Source: Merluccius polli (taxonomy: Eukaryota > Chordata > Actinopteri > Gadiformes > Merlucciidae). From it: a DNA stretch of 64,000 nucleotides. Every line of letters starts with the position of its first letter. Within the stretch, counting starts at the first letter, position 1. The position numbers and the translations under genes were made by a program. The notes under the pieces are model-generated. The model did not search any database. It had not been told where the DNA came from and saw nothing but the letters and a program-made list of their open reading frames with translations. Positions 10,359-22,000 of this stretch are shown one piece after another. The stretch lies in NCBI GenBank assembly GCA_030340625.1, contig JAOPHQ010005697.1:248001-312000 (forward strand), written 5' to 3'.

Positions 10359-13261
10359 ATGACCCGCTGTAACTATGGGATGAGGCGCATCGCTCCTACG
10401 GCCAGCAGCACCGAGCCTGCTCCCCACAATCCCACTCGGGTCAATGGATGGACGTGCCCTCCTGAAGTCAACCAGGTGACCGGCTGGCTGGTGCTCAGCT
10501 ACCTGGCCATTGTGAGCCTGGGCATCTTCATCCCTCTTCTGCCTCTGCCATGGAATTATGCTCTCTACACCGTATCCTAAACAAACGTTTAAAAACTCCA
10601 TTGGTTTAAGTTGAACACTGCCTTTTCATAGTGGGTTTATTTTTCAAGCTTTCTGTGTTGGTGCTAGTCATGTCAGAGACAAGACATCCTTTGTCTCATG
10701 TAGTCCTCTCCTTGTATAGCCTACAATGATTTATCACTGCCCTCTTGTCCAGAGTTAAGTATGGTGTTACAGCAGCCACCAGTAGTTGATGTCGTGCTCG
10801 ATCATTTTATTATTTTAACGGGTGAACATCATTTCGTCAGACTACTGTTTACATTCAATACTTTGGGGCTATATAGGGTTAGTCCTTTAATCACATTTGT
10901 GGATCTCTATACATCTAGTACAACATGGAATTGCAACATGATTCCCTGACCATTGGTGTGTGTAGCTGACTGGAGTATTGTTTGTGGTCCACATGGCGAC
11001 TCACATCGCTGCAGTGACCATAGACCCGGCGTGTGACGCCGTCAGGACCAAGGAGTACTACTCCCAAACAAAGCCCATTTTTGATAGGAAGAAACAAGCT
11101 CATGTTATCCAGAACCAACGCTGTTTTCTGTGCGACGTCAAAGTGTATGTACATCCCAAAAATAATTCAAATGCAATATGTGTGCATTTTGGTATTAGGT
11201 TGGGGCAGGAGGATAGTAGTCAAACATCTTAATAATTAATGGTGACAGTGTTTGACTCAGCTGAAAGGTTTTCAGTTCAAACCCCACTGTAGGCGTCCTT
11301 GAGCAAGATGCCTAAGAAGAAGCCCTACCTGCTCATTAATGACCTAGATATGAAAAAAATAATCCTAAGTGAATATATAATATTAATTTGCTGTTGCATG
11401 ATTATATTCATGTCACTATCTCTTCATGCAGTGGGCCCAAAGTGAAACATTGTGGCATCTGCAACAAGTGTGTGGACAACTTCGACCACCATTGTAATTG
11501 GCTGAACAACTGTGTGGGTGACAGGAATTACTGGTAAGAGGAAGTGTGCATATGATGTCCAGTTCTGCTTCTCATACTGGGAAGAATATGAGGTTGATTT
11601 TCCAGGGAAAACAATATTGAAAACAACGGGAGTTGTTGATGTGCTTGTCTTTGCCTTGCATTCAGGTACTTCTTTGTAACGTGCCTGTCTGCCACAGCAG
11701 GGGTGTTGGTGATTTTCATTGTTGTCTTGTTCATCTTCATTCAACACTACCTGGATCCAAACAGCCTACAGACAGCCCCACAGTTTGATAGTAAATACCA
11801 ACAAACAATCACTCACTTCTCTTGTGACCATATATCTGATCAGTGTTATTAATATTATATATTGATGTTTGTTTGTGGTAGTGAGTATGCATGTATTCAT
11901 GTTACATCTGATGTCTCTTCTTCTAATATATTTTATGCAGATGTACGAGGCAACAACACCTGGCTGATGTTTTTACCACTAGCACCAGTTAAGGCCAGTT
12001 CCACTAGTCTGCTGGTGTTGGCCTTCATCACCATCCTGATCTGCCTCATCTCTCTGCTGATGCTCCTTCATTTGGTTCTCTTCCACTTCTACCTTCGTGA
12101 GTTTCAACTTCAGTACTGAACTACTCCCATGTGTCACTTAAACACTTGAACAATATATGATTCAACAGGGTTGTTTTTGTTTATTCTCATAAGCTTCCTG
12201 TGATGCATCTCCTCCCTCTGGGTAATGTAGTTCACAAAGGGATCCGCACGTTTGACCATTTAAAGATGCAACGCGAGGAGGAGGCTAGGAACCGAGACTT
12301 CGAAACCAGAAGCGTCCAAGCTAACGACACACAGGTAAGGCCAGCCGATCAAATTGCTTTGAGTGTATACTACCTGTTCAATACTGTGCTCATCAATTTA
12401 GTTCAATTTATTCAATTTAGTTTTTTATTTTATTTTAAGTTAACGGACACAAGGAGGTGTACTGACTGCAAGTGGACACACAGCTCATGGTACAGTAGAT
12501 ACATATAGAGTAAAATGTTGTAAAGATATTATTTGCATTTGTCTCACATGATAAGTGAATGGCACCCTGTGTTGATTTGACAGTTCTTGCAAATGTAGAG
12601 GACAATGGACGGCCTCTCTTTCAGAGTTTATCTGCAACAAGGTTGGGGAGTCTTCTTTCATCGCCAGATGTATTTTCCTTATCCTTTAACAAAACGGTTA
12701 ATCTTATATATTTTAAAAATGTATTCCAGCGGGACTTTGTTAAAAAGCCTTTAAAAAAGGATGGTGGTTTACACAATGACATGGAAATCCCCCAAAAGAT
12801 AGTTATAGGTAAGTTATTATTTTAGATGACTCAATTCTATGTGACTTGCTGTAGGCAAGGTAAGGTAATTTACAGTTTTTTATCATAAATTATTTTTTTA
12901 AATTTCAGGCGCCTCAAAGTTTCAAAGCCGTACGCTGATACTCTAATGAAACTCTGGATATTCAATGTGTTACAGTACTAACCTACATGATATGTGTGAG
13001 CATAATAGCGATTTAATTTGCAGTCAGTAAACAAGTGTCCCCTCTGCGTTCTTCTTTCTATATTTTTCTTTTGGCCTTTGATTTAATGTCTAAGGTGGAA
13101 TGTCTCTGAACGACATCGAGAGCTACAAGTTTGAATCTGACATAGACGCACAGAGTGTGGACAGGGCGAGCGTGAAGTCTGTCGTCGGCACCCCTGGGTT
13201 ACAGAACCCCCTGGGGAGCTCCAGTGTGAATACGTTGTCCACACAGGACGGCCTGCCGTAA
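10359..13261 (+). CDS. zdhhc11: ZDHHC11-type palmitoyltransferase (DHHC S-acyltransferase)
   Basis: There are eight coding exons: 10359..10571, 10966..11144, 11432..11533, 11666..11790, 11941..12096, 12231..12334, 12730..12808 and 13095..13261. They total 1125 nt (374 aa), in continuous frame. The protein has two N-terminal membrane segments (GWLVLSYLAIVSLGIFIPLL and LTGVLFVVHMATHIAAV). Then come the KRCFL/CGIC zinc cysteines and the catalytic FDHHCNWLNNCVG (DHHC at residues 149-152). Two more membrane segments follow (ATAGVLVIFIVVLFIFIQ and the exon 5 Leu/Ile stretch), then a basic and acidic tail. This is the four-span DHHC fold that S-palmitoylates membrane proteins. HAHVIQNQ-type sequence before the cysteines and the place between brd9 and tppp favour ZDHHC11 over ZDHHC1. 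Exon 7 (79 nt) is supported mainly by its splice sites and phase. Confidence 0.9.
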
Positions 13262-13357
13262 CACCCAGCCTGAGGCACAGTGGACGGCCATGAACTCTGC
13301 ATCATTCTTATTCTCATTATCATGATTCAAAAGGCAATCATTAATGAAATAATTTCC

Positions 13358-13363
13358 ATTAAA
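13358..13363 (+). terminator. possible zdhhc11 polyadenylation signal ATTAAA
   Basis: The common variant ATTAAA lies 97 bp after the stop codon. There is no nearer AATAAA. Confidence 0.4.
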
Positions 13364-14239
13364 GTTGGTCTGTTATTATTTACTTGACTTGCATATACTA
13401 TTTGACATACATCATGAAGGGATGCATTTGTTATGTGTTTGAAATTTAATTTAAAACTTTTGTATAACTTTTTGATTGCATGATTGAAGCATTTTAATTG
13501 CTTATTTCATAATCATGGAGTGATTATGTTACCATTTAAAGACACATGTGATAGTAGAATATATAAAACTATTAGGCCTCGTGTTTTTTCCGAGGCTATA
13601 CTTGACCACGCAGTGGCACTATTGTTGCAAAGTAGTTAGGGCTATAGCCTATGATGACATCACGTTTTAAGTATAACGGTAATAAGCCACGTCTTTATCA
13701 TTTATTACGGTTTCCTAAACATAAAATTAAGGCATAAACTCTGTCGGTGTCTTCCAGGCCCTTATGGACTCAAGGGTTATATAATTGGTTTCCATGTTTT
13801 GTACCCATGGTTGTGTAATGGCTCATGCACTGCACTGGTGATCATCAAAAGGGCAACCACTTGAAGAAAAGCGCCGCAAAGATAATAGCCCTTCCCTCGA
13901 GATTTGACCGTGATGTTCTTGAATCTCTGCCAGGGTAAACTTCCTGGAAAATGTTTAATTATTATTTAGATAACAATATATTTTATGGTAATGCACGAGC
14001 ATTTCATATAGCCTAGTAACAGTGACATGGGGGACCTGAAAAGCCTTGCTGGCACAATAACATAAACAAGGGTAGGCTACAATAATATGCGTTTTATTTT
14101 ACATATCTTTGTGTTGGCTTTGTATAGGCAGTAGGAAAAATATCACACTAACTGCTCATTTATCAACGGTCCAAAAGAGGGACTATATTTCAGGACCTTT
14201 TCCTCCGACGAGGAAAGAAGAAAACCTTTGGTCGCTGCA

Positions 14240-14401
14240 GGCGGCAGCCAATCAACGGTCTGGTTTTGCTTTAGCAGCCAGGCTGCAGCCTCGGAGCCAG
14301 AGAGCAGCGGGACCACAACAACCTCGCCGCTCAGAGACGCGCTCTCATGGCTCTGTGGATCTGACTCTCACCCAGGGGAGGTGGAGAATTACCTTTACGG
14401 G
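14240..14401 (+). promoter_or_regulatory. candidate tppp promoter and non-coding first exon
   Basis: A CCAAT motif (CAGCCAATCAACGG) at about 14246 precedes a locally GC-rich stretch that ends in a good splice donor, ACGG followed by GTAAAT at about 14402. tppp coding exon 1 has a splice acceptor at 18967, so a non-coding exon must lie upstream; this is the best candidate I see. No transcript evidence is available. Confidence 0.4.
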
Positions 14402-15231
14402 TAAATACACATTTCATTTTACATTTTATATCAGGTCATCCGTATACACTTCCGTGTGTAGAGAGACGAACGCTTGATCCTCTAAATTATAGGATAGCCT
14501 ACATAATATTGTATGTATTTGCAAAACAGATTATTTAAATACATTGGGCTAAGATAGGCCCTACTAACATCATCATGGCAAAATCATTATCGTACATTAT
14601 CAACAATAATGTACGTCTATTTTAGACCTTTACTGTACATTGCACGACATTGTTATTATACGCACACTTCCATTCAGCAATTCTAAGCAATAAATGAATA
14701 CAGAATATAATATAATATTTCATGTCGGCCTGCTTAGTGGTGTTGATGCCATCGTTGTTGCATGACACAATGTGTAGTTAAATGGTGATAATTGTCGTGC
14801 AGAGCGCCTCTAAGCAGTATGTCCAACAATAACAATGATCACGTGTCTCCTCCTCCTCTGCGCCTGCACGTTTATGTAACATGATGCACCGCCACTAAAC
14901 ACTGATGCTATTAGGCCTATAGGCTATTTGTTCATTTCCCGTTTCATTACAGTCAATGTTTGTTTTTTATTGTGTTACTACGAATGAATGCCACACTCCA
15001 AGTATAGGAGTGTACATCAGAATGCATCATGGGATTTCTTTGTCTAGAGATAAGTGTCAAATCCTAAATCAACATAAATATAGCCTACCGTAACCTAGGC
15101 TCATGAAAACTTAGTTTCGTATGAGAAACGCTGTGGCAGTTTCTAACACAGCAATGTCTTCCCATAATGACAAATCATTTCACGATGAATTACAATGACA
15201 ACAAAATAGCAAAAAAACATTATTACAATAC

Positions 15232-15482
15232 TGTGGCGACCGGTGCGGGAGGAATGAGACAGGAGCCCAGGGTTACATGTTTACGCAACTCCCGTGCCCC
15301 ATACACCGCACGACCCCGGGAGTTGCCTTTATTTGTACACCCATACACACAGACAGAAACACGTCACACCTGATAAACACAACTAGGACCCTCACTCACG
15401 GTCCAACCCCTACCCGAGATTCACCATAGGGTCCAACCCCTTGCGCAGGACCCCCATAGGGGGCATGGCCGTGATCGCCACA
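15232..15482 (-). mobile_element. solo LTR (about 251 bp)
   Basis: The stretch begins TGTGGCGA and ends TCGCCACA, so it has the TG...CA ends and short inverted repeats of an LTR. It is flanked on both sides by ATAC (AATAC if the last A is shared). A reverse-strand AATAAA (plus-strand TTTATT near 15330) suggests minus orientation. No internal retroelement sequence adjoins it, which fits recombination between two LTRs. The family is not assigned. Confidence 0.65.
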
Positions 15483-17993
15483 ATACTAACATAATAACCT
15501 TATTGGCGCTGGGAAATTAATGGTAGCACATCTGCCCTGAGCATGACGCTTTTGCCAAGCTGTGGGGTTGGTTGAACTTGCAGGTAGTTACATAACTATG
15601 TGTGATGTAGTGTTGCTTTGTACTACTTAGTACTACCTGAAGCAAATACAGATTCGTCCTCTTTATTTATCCTATTAGTTTAAATGGCCTCAATTTCAGA
15701 TACTGAATGCATTATAACACCCTGGGAGTGAATGTACTTGTGTAGCAAGTACATTGATGTACAGTATGTATGCCACTATTTTGACAACCAGTACAAGAAG
15801 GAGTGCATTTCAACGGTGCCGTTCAAATATTGTACAAATATTTGTTCAACTGATACCTTGCTGGCGTTATTCGCCCCATATGTAGTGTTAGTCATGCATG
15901 AGAAGAAGACAGAGTCATCGTATGACTTTGTCCCAGATTTCTCTGCTCACAGTGCACTGGAGCCTCAGAGCTTCTGTCCTCCACAATTAACCTTGATGTG
16001 TAAACAAGTGGACCTAATTTGTCATACATGTTCATTCATATTCATGTGCGGTTGGACAACTGAAAGGTTGGAAATAGCCTGTATTTTGCACTCCATATTC
16101 AGGCGTTTATTCAGTCATGAAAGAGAAAGCGACTTTTGAAGTGAATAATTGCGCTGGCATATTGTGCCATAATAAATGTTTGGACCATTTTGGCTGTGGG
16201 ATCAGTTATTGTAAATTAATGTCTCGAGACACTAAGCTTCCACTGCCTTATTTCCCTGTTGTTATTGTTACAGTCAACAGAAACAGTAGGCTTTGGCTTG
16301 CTTTATACATTTTCTATAGCCAAAAGTCTTGACTGGGAGAGCAGAGGGCAGGGGGAAGCTATAGGACCAATAGCGGAGGCTTGAATGTTGATGTAAGGGT
16401 CTTTCTCAATCTCCCATTCTTTTCCTTATCCTCTTTTGTTTCTTTGTCTCTGTATGTCAAGCTGGGTCATTTTAGGGCTGGATGGTGGTACAGTTGGGTT
16501 GCTATTAGGTCGTTTTGAAAATGCAGTGAGTGGGAGTGTTGACGAGTGATGAATGCGTTGCTGTGGATTTCACCATGGTTCTGCAGCATTATCCTGCCTC
16601 CATCTTAGTCAATTAGCAGAAAAGGTGTTGCTTGTCCGATGGCAGACAGTTGTAAGCAGATAGAGGTAGTGGTGGAGCGTGGATCTGATTGGCTGTTGGT
16701 TATATATCTGCCTGCCCAGGGCAGCGATCCAGATAGAAACCAGATGCTTCATGCATGCCCAGCCACCATGATGGCTTGATGGGGTAGTAGGCTTGGGTTC
16801 AACGCGGTTTTAACATCGCATACTGCTAATGGCACTGTCATCTTGTGTGGTTGATCTGCCACACTGATCTTCCAAACGAACAAGTTATCCACCAGGGTTC
16901 AAGGTGTATTTTTTCTGAGTGGGTTCCTTGTCTTGCGGATGATCCGCTTGCTTGAGAATGTATGAAATGTTCCATCCACCGTGGTGTCTTGTTGCCATAA
17001 ATAGATCTGGTTAAAAATAGGTCAATTTATAGTAAAAGCATCCAGCTGTGCAGTGTATGGCTAGAAGGCCAAGCATGCTGTCATCCAGTCAGACTTGTTT
17101 CTGTGTTTCTTGAGATCGAGCTGAAGACAAATTTGCTTCTCCATTGTGGGTGAGACGGGCCCAGAGTAGAAATATTGTGAAACCATGGTTTCAGACCATG
17201 TTTATTACCATGGTAATTCAAAGATTAGTACCATTGTTATTCAATATACGTTTTGATAGGGCATCATCAAAAGGGCATTTGATAGCAATCAAACTAACAA
17301 TTGTACAATTTGTTAGTTAAATCCCGCAGTATGTGTTTTAGTCCCATCCAGAGCAACACACTTAACACAGTTTTAGCATTATTTTACTAGCTCTTTATTA
17401 GTCTTAAGAGACAATGTGATCGCGGAGAAGTCTTGTTATACAGGAGACAATGGCACTTGAGACGGAGGGCTATAAATTCCAACGGCAGTGTGAAAAGATT
17501 ACTTTGTTTCGTATAGATTTTGCTTCACTGAATGGAGCCCCCCAAAACAGCAACACAAAGCTACCACTCTACTCTGTTGAAGATGACAAAAGAACACTAC
17601 AGTACTCACAGAACATCATTATGCAGCTCTCAGAAGAGACTGTATGGGTTATTTTTGTAATGTTTTAAATGTTCTTTTTTATGTTTTTATAATTAATTTG
17701 TTGTCAGATAAAATGGAATAGGCATGCGGTATGGCATGTTAGTGGAAAATGTACTATTTTTCTTGGCTATACTACACAGGGGCTCAAAATATACTGTACT
17801 CAGAATAGACTTCATCCTTTATCTTGACTATCAACATACTGAATTTGAACTGAAAAGAGATGGGTCACTTTAATAAACTGAATTGTGCCATCTTGTCTAT
17901 CTTGGCTTAAGCTCTCGATGACACATGCCTGTCACACAGAGTGGTACTCAGCGATGTCACTGTGTGCATGTGTGAGAGATTGGCATGGGTCTT

Positions 17994-18019
17994 ACACACA
18001 CACACACACACACACACAC
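17994..18019. repeat. (CA)n microsatellite
   Basis: A dinucleotide AC run of 26 bp, in the presumed 5' intron of tppp. Confidence 0.95.
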
Positions 18020-19037
18020 GCCACTTGCTCATTGGACAATGGTCTCCCAGTCTCCCATATCTGTCAATGACATTATTCACTAATTATCTCCCCCCTTTTG
18101 TCCTATGAATTGACATGGCAAATGGCAATGGCTTTGGGCAGTTTATGCACATTTGTGGGTCAGTCACATTCAAACAGGTTATAGTTGTGATAGCTGCCGA
18201 CTGTCCCTTATATACAAAACTCTTTGCTTTACATAGTGCCACGGGAGTTAGTGAAAGGCGTATGTTTGTGATGTGAGAATAATTGAGGTTGTTGAAACCC
18301 TAACCAGTTGGAGTTGAGAGGACAGGAACGCAGCTTTCACATCATACCTTTTTATATGAAGCGCGTACGACTACCACAAGGCTATTCTGGGCAGTTGATG
18401 ACAAAGGTAAATTAAGGATGCCGACTTAAATTATGGGAGCAGCTGAAAGGTAAGATATTTTTGTGAAGTCTACGTCTCATAAAGGAAGATGTAAATGGAG
18501 CTATAAAACCCCATTTAATTGATGCTATTGATTGTGTCTTTTTTACCATTCTGAAAAGTGGGTTATATGCTTCTCATGGTGGGTTAAAGGAGAGCCAGTT
18601 AATGGATGGAAAATGTTACTAGTGTGTGTAGAAATACAATTAGTATGATGATGTGTTCTCATGCTTGGCTTAAACTGTCATCTAAAACAAGTTTTGTGGT
18701 GTATGTGTGTGTCACAAAAAAGAATGCCTTTAAGACTGAAACTAATAAATTCCTGATTTTTTGATTGATCTTTGTGTAGTACTTTACGTTATTAACAGTA
18801 CATGTGTGGTCCTTCTCATTGCCATGCATTTCTCAGTCTTTTGGGTGACTTTACATATGCAATGTCAATGTTTTTATTCATGTTGTGTGTAATAGAGTAT
18901 TAGATGTTTTTATTTTTACATGGTTTAAACCTTAAATGCTAAAAATTTCACTTCTACTTTTTCACAGCAAAAAAAGGAAACAAGGGTCAGCTAATCCAAA
19001 CAGTGTACACAAGGAAGTACATTCCCACCACAACAAC

Positions 19038-22000
19038 ATGGCGGATCAGAAGTAAGTCTGTTTAGTGATGTGCAATTTGTGAGTGTATGTGTGTATGCCG
19101 AATGTACCAAACACGTATGTGTTATGTTTGAATAACGGAGACTGAAGCCAGAGCTTACTTTGGAGCGTGCTCTCCGTTTATTAACCAAGACGCAACTAAC
19201 TGAAAAAAGGTACGGTCACGTGAAACGCACATTACCGTAAAACACATTGCACTGACGCAGCAGTGCCAGATGTAACAATTCCCCCCCCCCTCACAGAACT
19301 AGGAGTGATACTCAGTCACAAAGTCACGCAGGTGCTCGGGCCTGCCGCGTGCCCGAGCTGGACGGGGTTCAGGTGCAGCAACAACCACTGGCCCATCGGG
19401 CTGGGCCGGAGGAGCTGGGATTGGTGCAGCCTCTAACCATGCAGCCGGCAGAACTCTAGCAGCGGGCACCACCAGGTCTGGGCTCGGGGGGGCGTGTACC
19501 TTGCCCAGGCGGTTAGCATGCCAGCGTGTGCCGTCGGCGAGCCTGAATGTAGCCGGGCCAAGCTGTTGGCTGACCTGGACCGGGTCCGACCAAAACGACT
19601 GGAGCTTGTTGTCCCGATGAGGTCGACGAATCCTGACCCAGTCCAAGACAGCGATGGCAGGTGGCTTAGCACGTCGGGCCCTGTCGAAACGGTCCTTCAT
19701 CCGACGCTGGCGTGCGTCGACGGCGGGTCGAACAGGGTGGGCTGGGGCCCAAGCTGCTGTAGGGCGGAGCCTATCCAGAGGCAGCTGAAGCTCCCGCCCC
19801 AGCATAAGGGAGGCTGGGGAGACTCCTGTGGTGGCGTGTCGGGTGGCCCGGTAATGCAGCAGCGTTTGGAGGAGGCTGGTGGTGAGTGTGCACCCTTGTG
19901 CCAGATGGGCCCTGATGCCATTTTTCAATGACTGGTTCAGCCGTTCCACCCCCCCATTCACAGCCGGGTTGTAGAATGCTGTGCGAATGTGGCGTATGCC
20001 TTTCCCCTCCAGATAAGAGGACAGTTCGTGGGAGACCATCTGAGGACCATTGTCGGTCGTGATCCTCTCGGGCAGGCCCCACCGCGCGAACAGAGAGTCG
20101 AGAATGTCAACCAACACCTTGGCTGTGACCGAGCCCACAGGCGCTACCTCTGGCCACTTAGAGTGGAGGTCGTAGACAACGACGAGGAACCTCTGGTGAT
20201 GCGGTACGCCATGCAGCTCGCCGCAGATGTCAAGTTGTAGGTGCTCCCAGGGCTTGGACGGCCAGTCCAGTGGTTGCATGGGCGGGGGTGGGGCTGGGGC
20301 CCTGGTCTTACCACTAAGAAGGCAAGCAGTGCAGTCCTTGACCAGGGTCTCGATTTCCTTATCGATGCCTGGCCACCACACCACGTCGCGACACCGCTGT
20401 TTGAGCTTGACTATGCCCAAGTGGCCCTCGTGCGCCATAGCAAGGGCACGCGCCCGAAGGGCACTCGGGACCACAGTGCAGAGCCCACGAGCGATGCAGG
20501 TGTCGTTCCAACATGACAATTCGTCCCTGACCCTGGAGTAGGGGAGCATCTCATCTGGTACCCTCGCCGGCCAGCCCTGTCTGATGTAGGTCGAGAGTGT
20601 AGAGAGGGTGGGGTCGTCAGCTGAGGCGTCCTGGATCTCCCTCAGTGACACTGTCTCCTGGAGGGGTGTGTGGAGGAGCTGGACGAGGTCGTGCTCGGCC
20701 TGGTCCTGACCGGGGGCCAAATATGGATCTGGGGGTGAGTTGGGGATTGCACGTGACAGCAGGTCAGCCACCACGTTGTCCCGACCTGGCGTGAAATGCA
20801 GGCGGAAGTTGTACTGCTGCAGGCGGTCGGCCCAGCGATGGAGACGGAGTGGTTTGTGGCCGGTGCCAGACGTGGCTAGGAGGGTGGTGAGGGCCTGATG
20901 GTCCGTCCTCAGTGTGAATGCGCGTCCGTAAAGGTACATGTGCCAGCGCTCACATGCCCAGAGGCACGCTAGGGCTTCCCGCTCCCCCACTGAGTACCTC
21001 TGTTCCGTGGGGCTGAGAGCCCGCGAGGCGAAGGCAATCGGCCTCTCCACACCCCCTTGCAGCTGGGACATCACAGCACCGATGGCCATGGCGGAGGCAT
21101 CACATGTGACGAGGGTGGGGCTGGCTGGGTCGAAGTGCGCCAGGACCGGTGGTGTGGTGAGCTGGGACTTCAGGAGGCGCACAGCGTCCGAGCAGGCAGA
21201 CGTCCAGAACCAGGGCTCACCATGTTTCAGCAGCTGTCGCAGTGGTGCAGTCGTGGCCGAGTACTGTGGCAGGAAACGTAGGTAGAATGCTGTCATACCC
21301 AGGAAGGAGGCCAACTGAGTGGCTGAGGTGGGCTCCGGGACACGGTGGATGGCCTCTGTGTTCGAGTGGAGTGGGTATATGCCATCAGCCGAGAGGCGGA
21401 ACCCCACAAACTCAATGGCCGGGGCAGCGAAAACACACTTCTCGCCGTTGAGTGTGAGGTGGTGCTTGGCCAGTGCACTGAACACTCTGTCGAGGCGCTC
21501 ATCGTGGCTCTCGACAGTGGCCCCGTGAACCACGATATCGTCCAGGTAGATGGCCACACCCGGGATCCCAGCGAAGATGGAGGCCATTATCTTTTGGAAG
21601 CAGCTGGGGGCAGAGCTTAGACCAAAAGCCATGCGTTTGTAACGGAAGACCCCTTTGTGGGTGATAAACGCGGTGAGGTTGCGGCTCTTAGGGTGTAGTG
21701 GCACCTGGAGGTAACCCTGGCGGAGGTCTAATTTGGAGAAAGTGGTGGACCCGTGGAACTGGGCGGTGAGCTCCTCTATCGTTGGCAAAGGGTATTTGTC
21801 TGGGATGATGGCCTTGTTTACCGCTCTTAGATCCACGCAGAGTCGTAGCCCCCCGGACTTCTTCTTTGCCACCACAATGTTGGAGATCGAGGGCGATGCG
21901 TTCACCTGCTCGATGATGTCGCCGTCGAGCATGCTCTGTAGCTCAGAGGAGATGTCATCGCAGAGGGCCAGAGGAGAGCGGCGGAGGGGCTGGATGGCAG

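Larger units (their letters stand above)
13400..18967. other. zdhhc11-tppp intergenic region and tppp 5' intron
   Basis: About 5.5 kb with no coding exon I can support. It holds the candidate tppp promoter near 14.3 kb, the solo LTR at 15.2 kb and a (CA)n tract at 17994-18019. The short open frames here (for example 15732-16139) lack splice context and family resemblance. Confidence 0.5.

Noticed and set aside
12559..12825. Single open frame of 88 residues as one zdhhc11 exon
   Set aside because: Its first part has no usable acceptor in phase (an in-frame TAG follows the CAG at 12583). Only 12730..12808 fits the splice phases.
19494..21620. Plus-strand open frames of 60-145 residues over the retrotransposon
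   Set aside because: They are antisense shadows of the element's pol gene.
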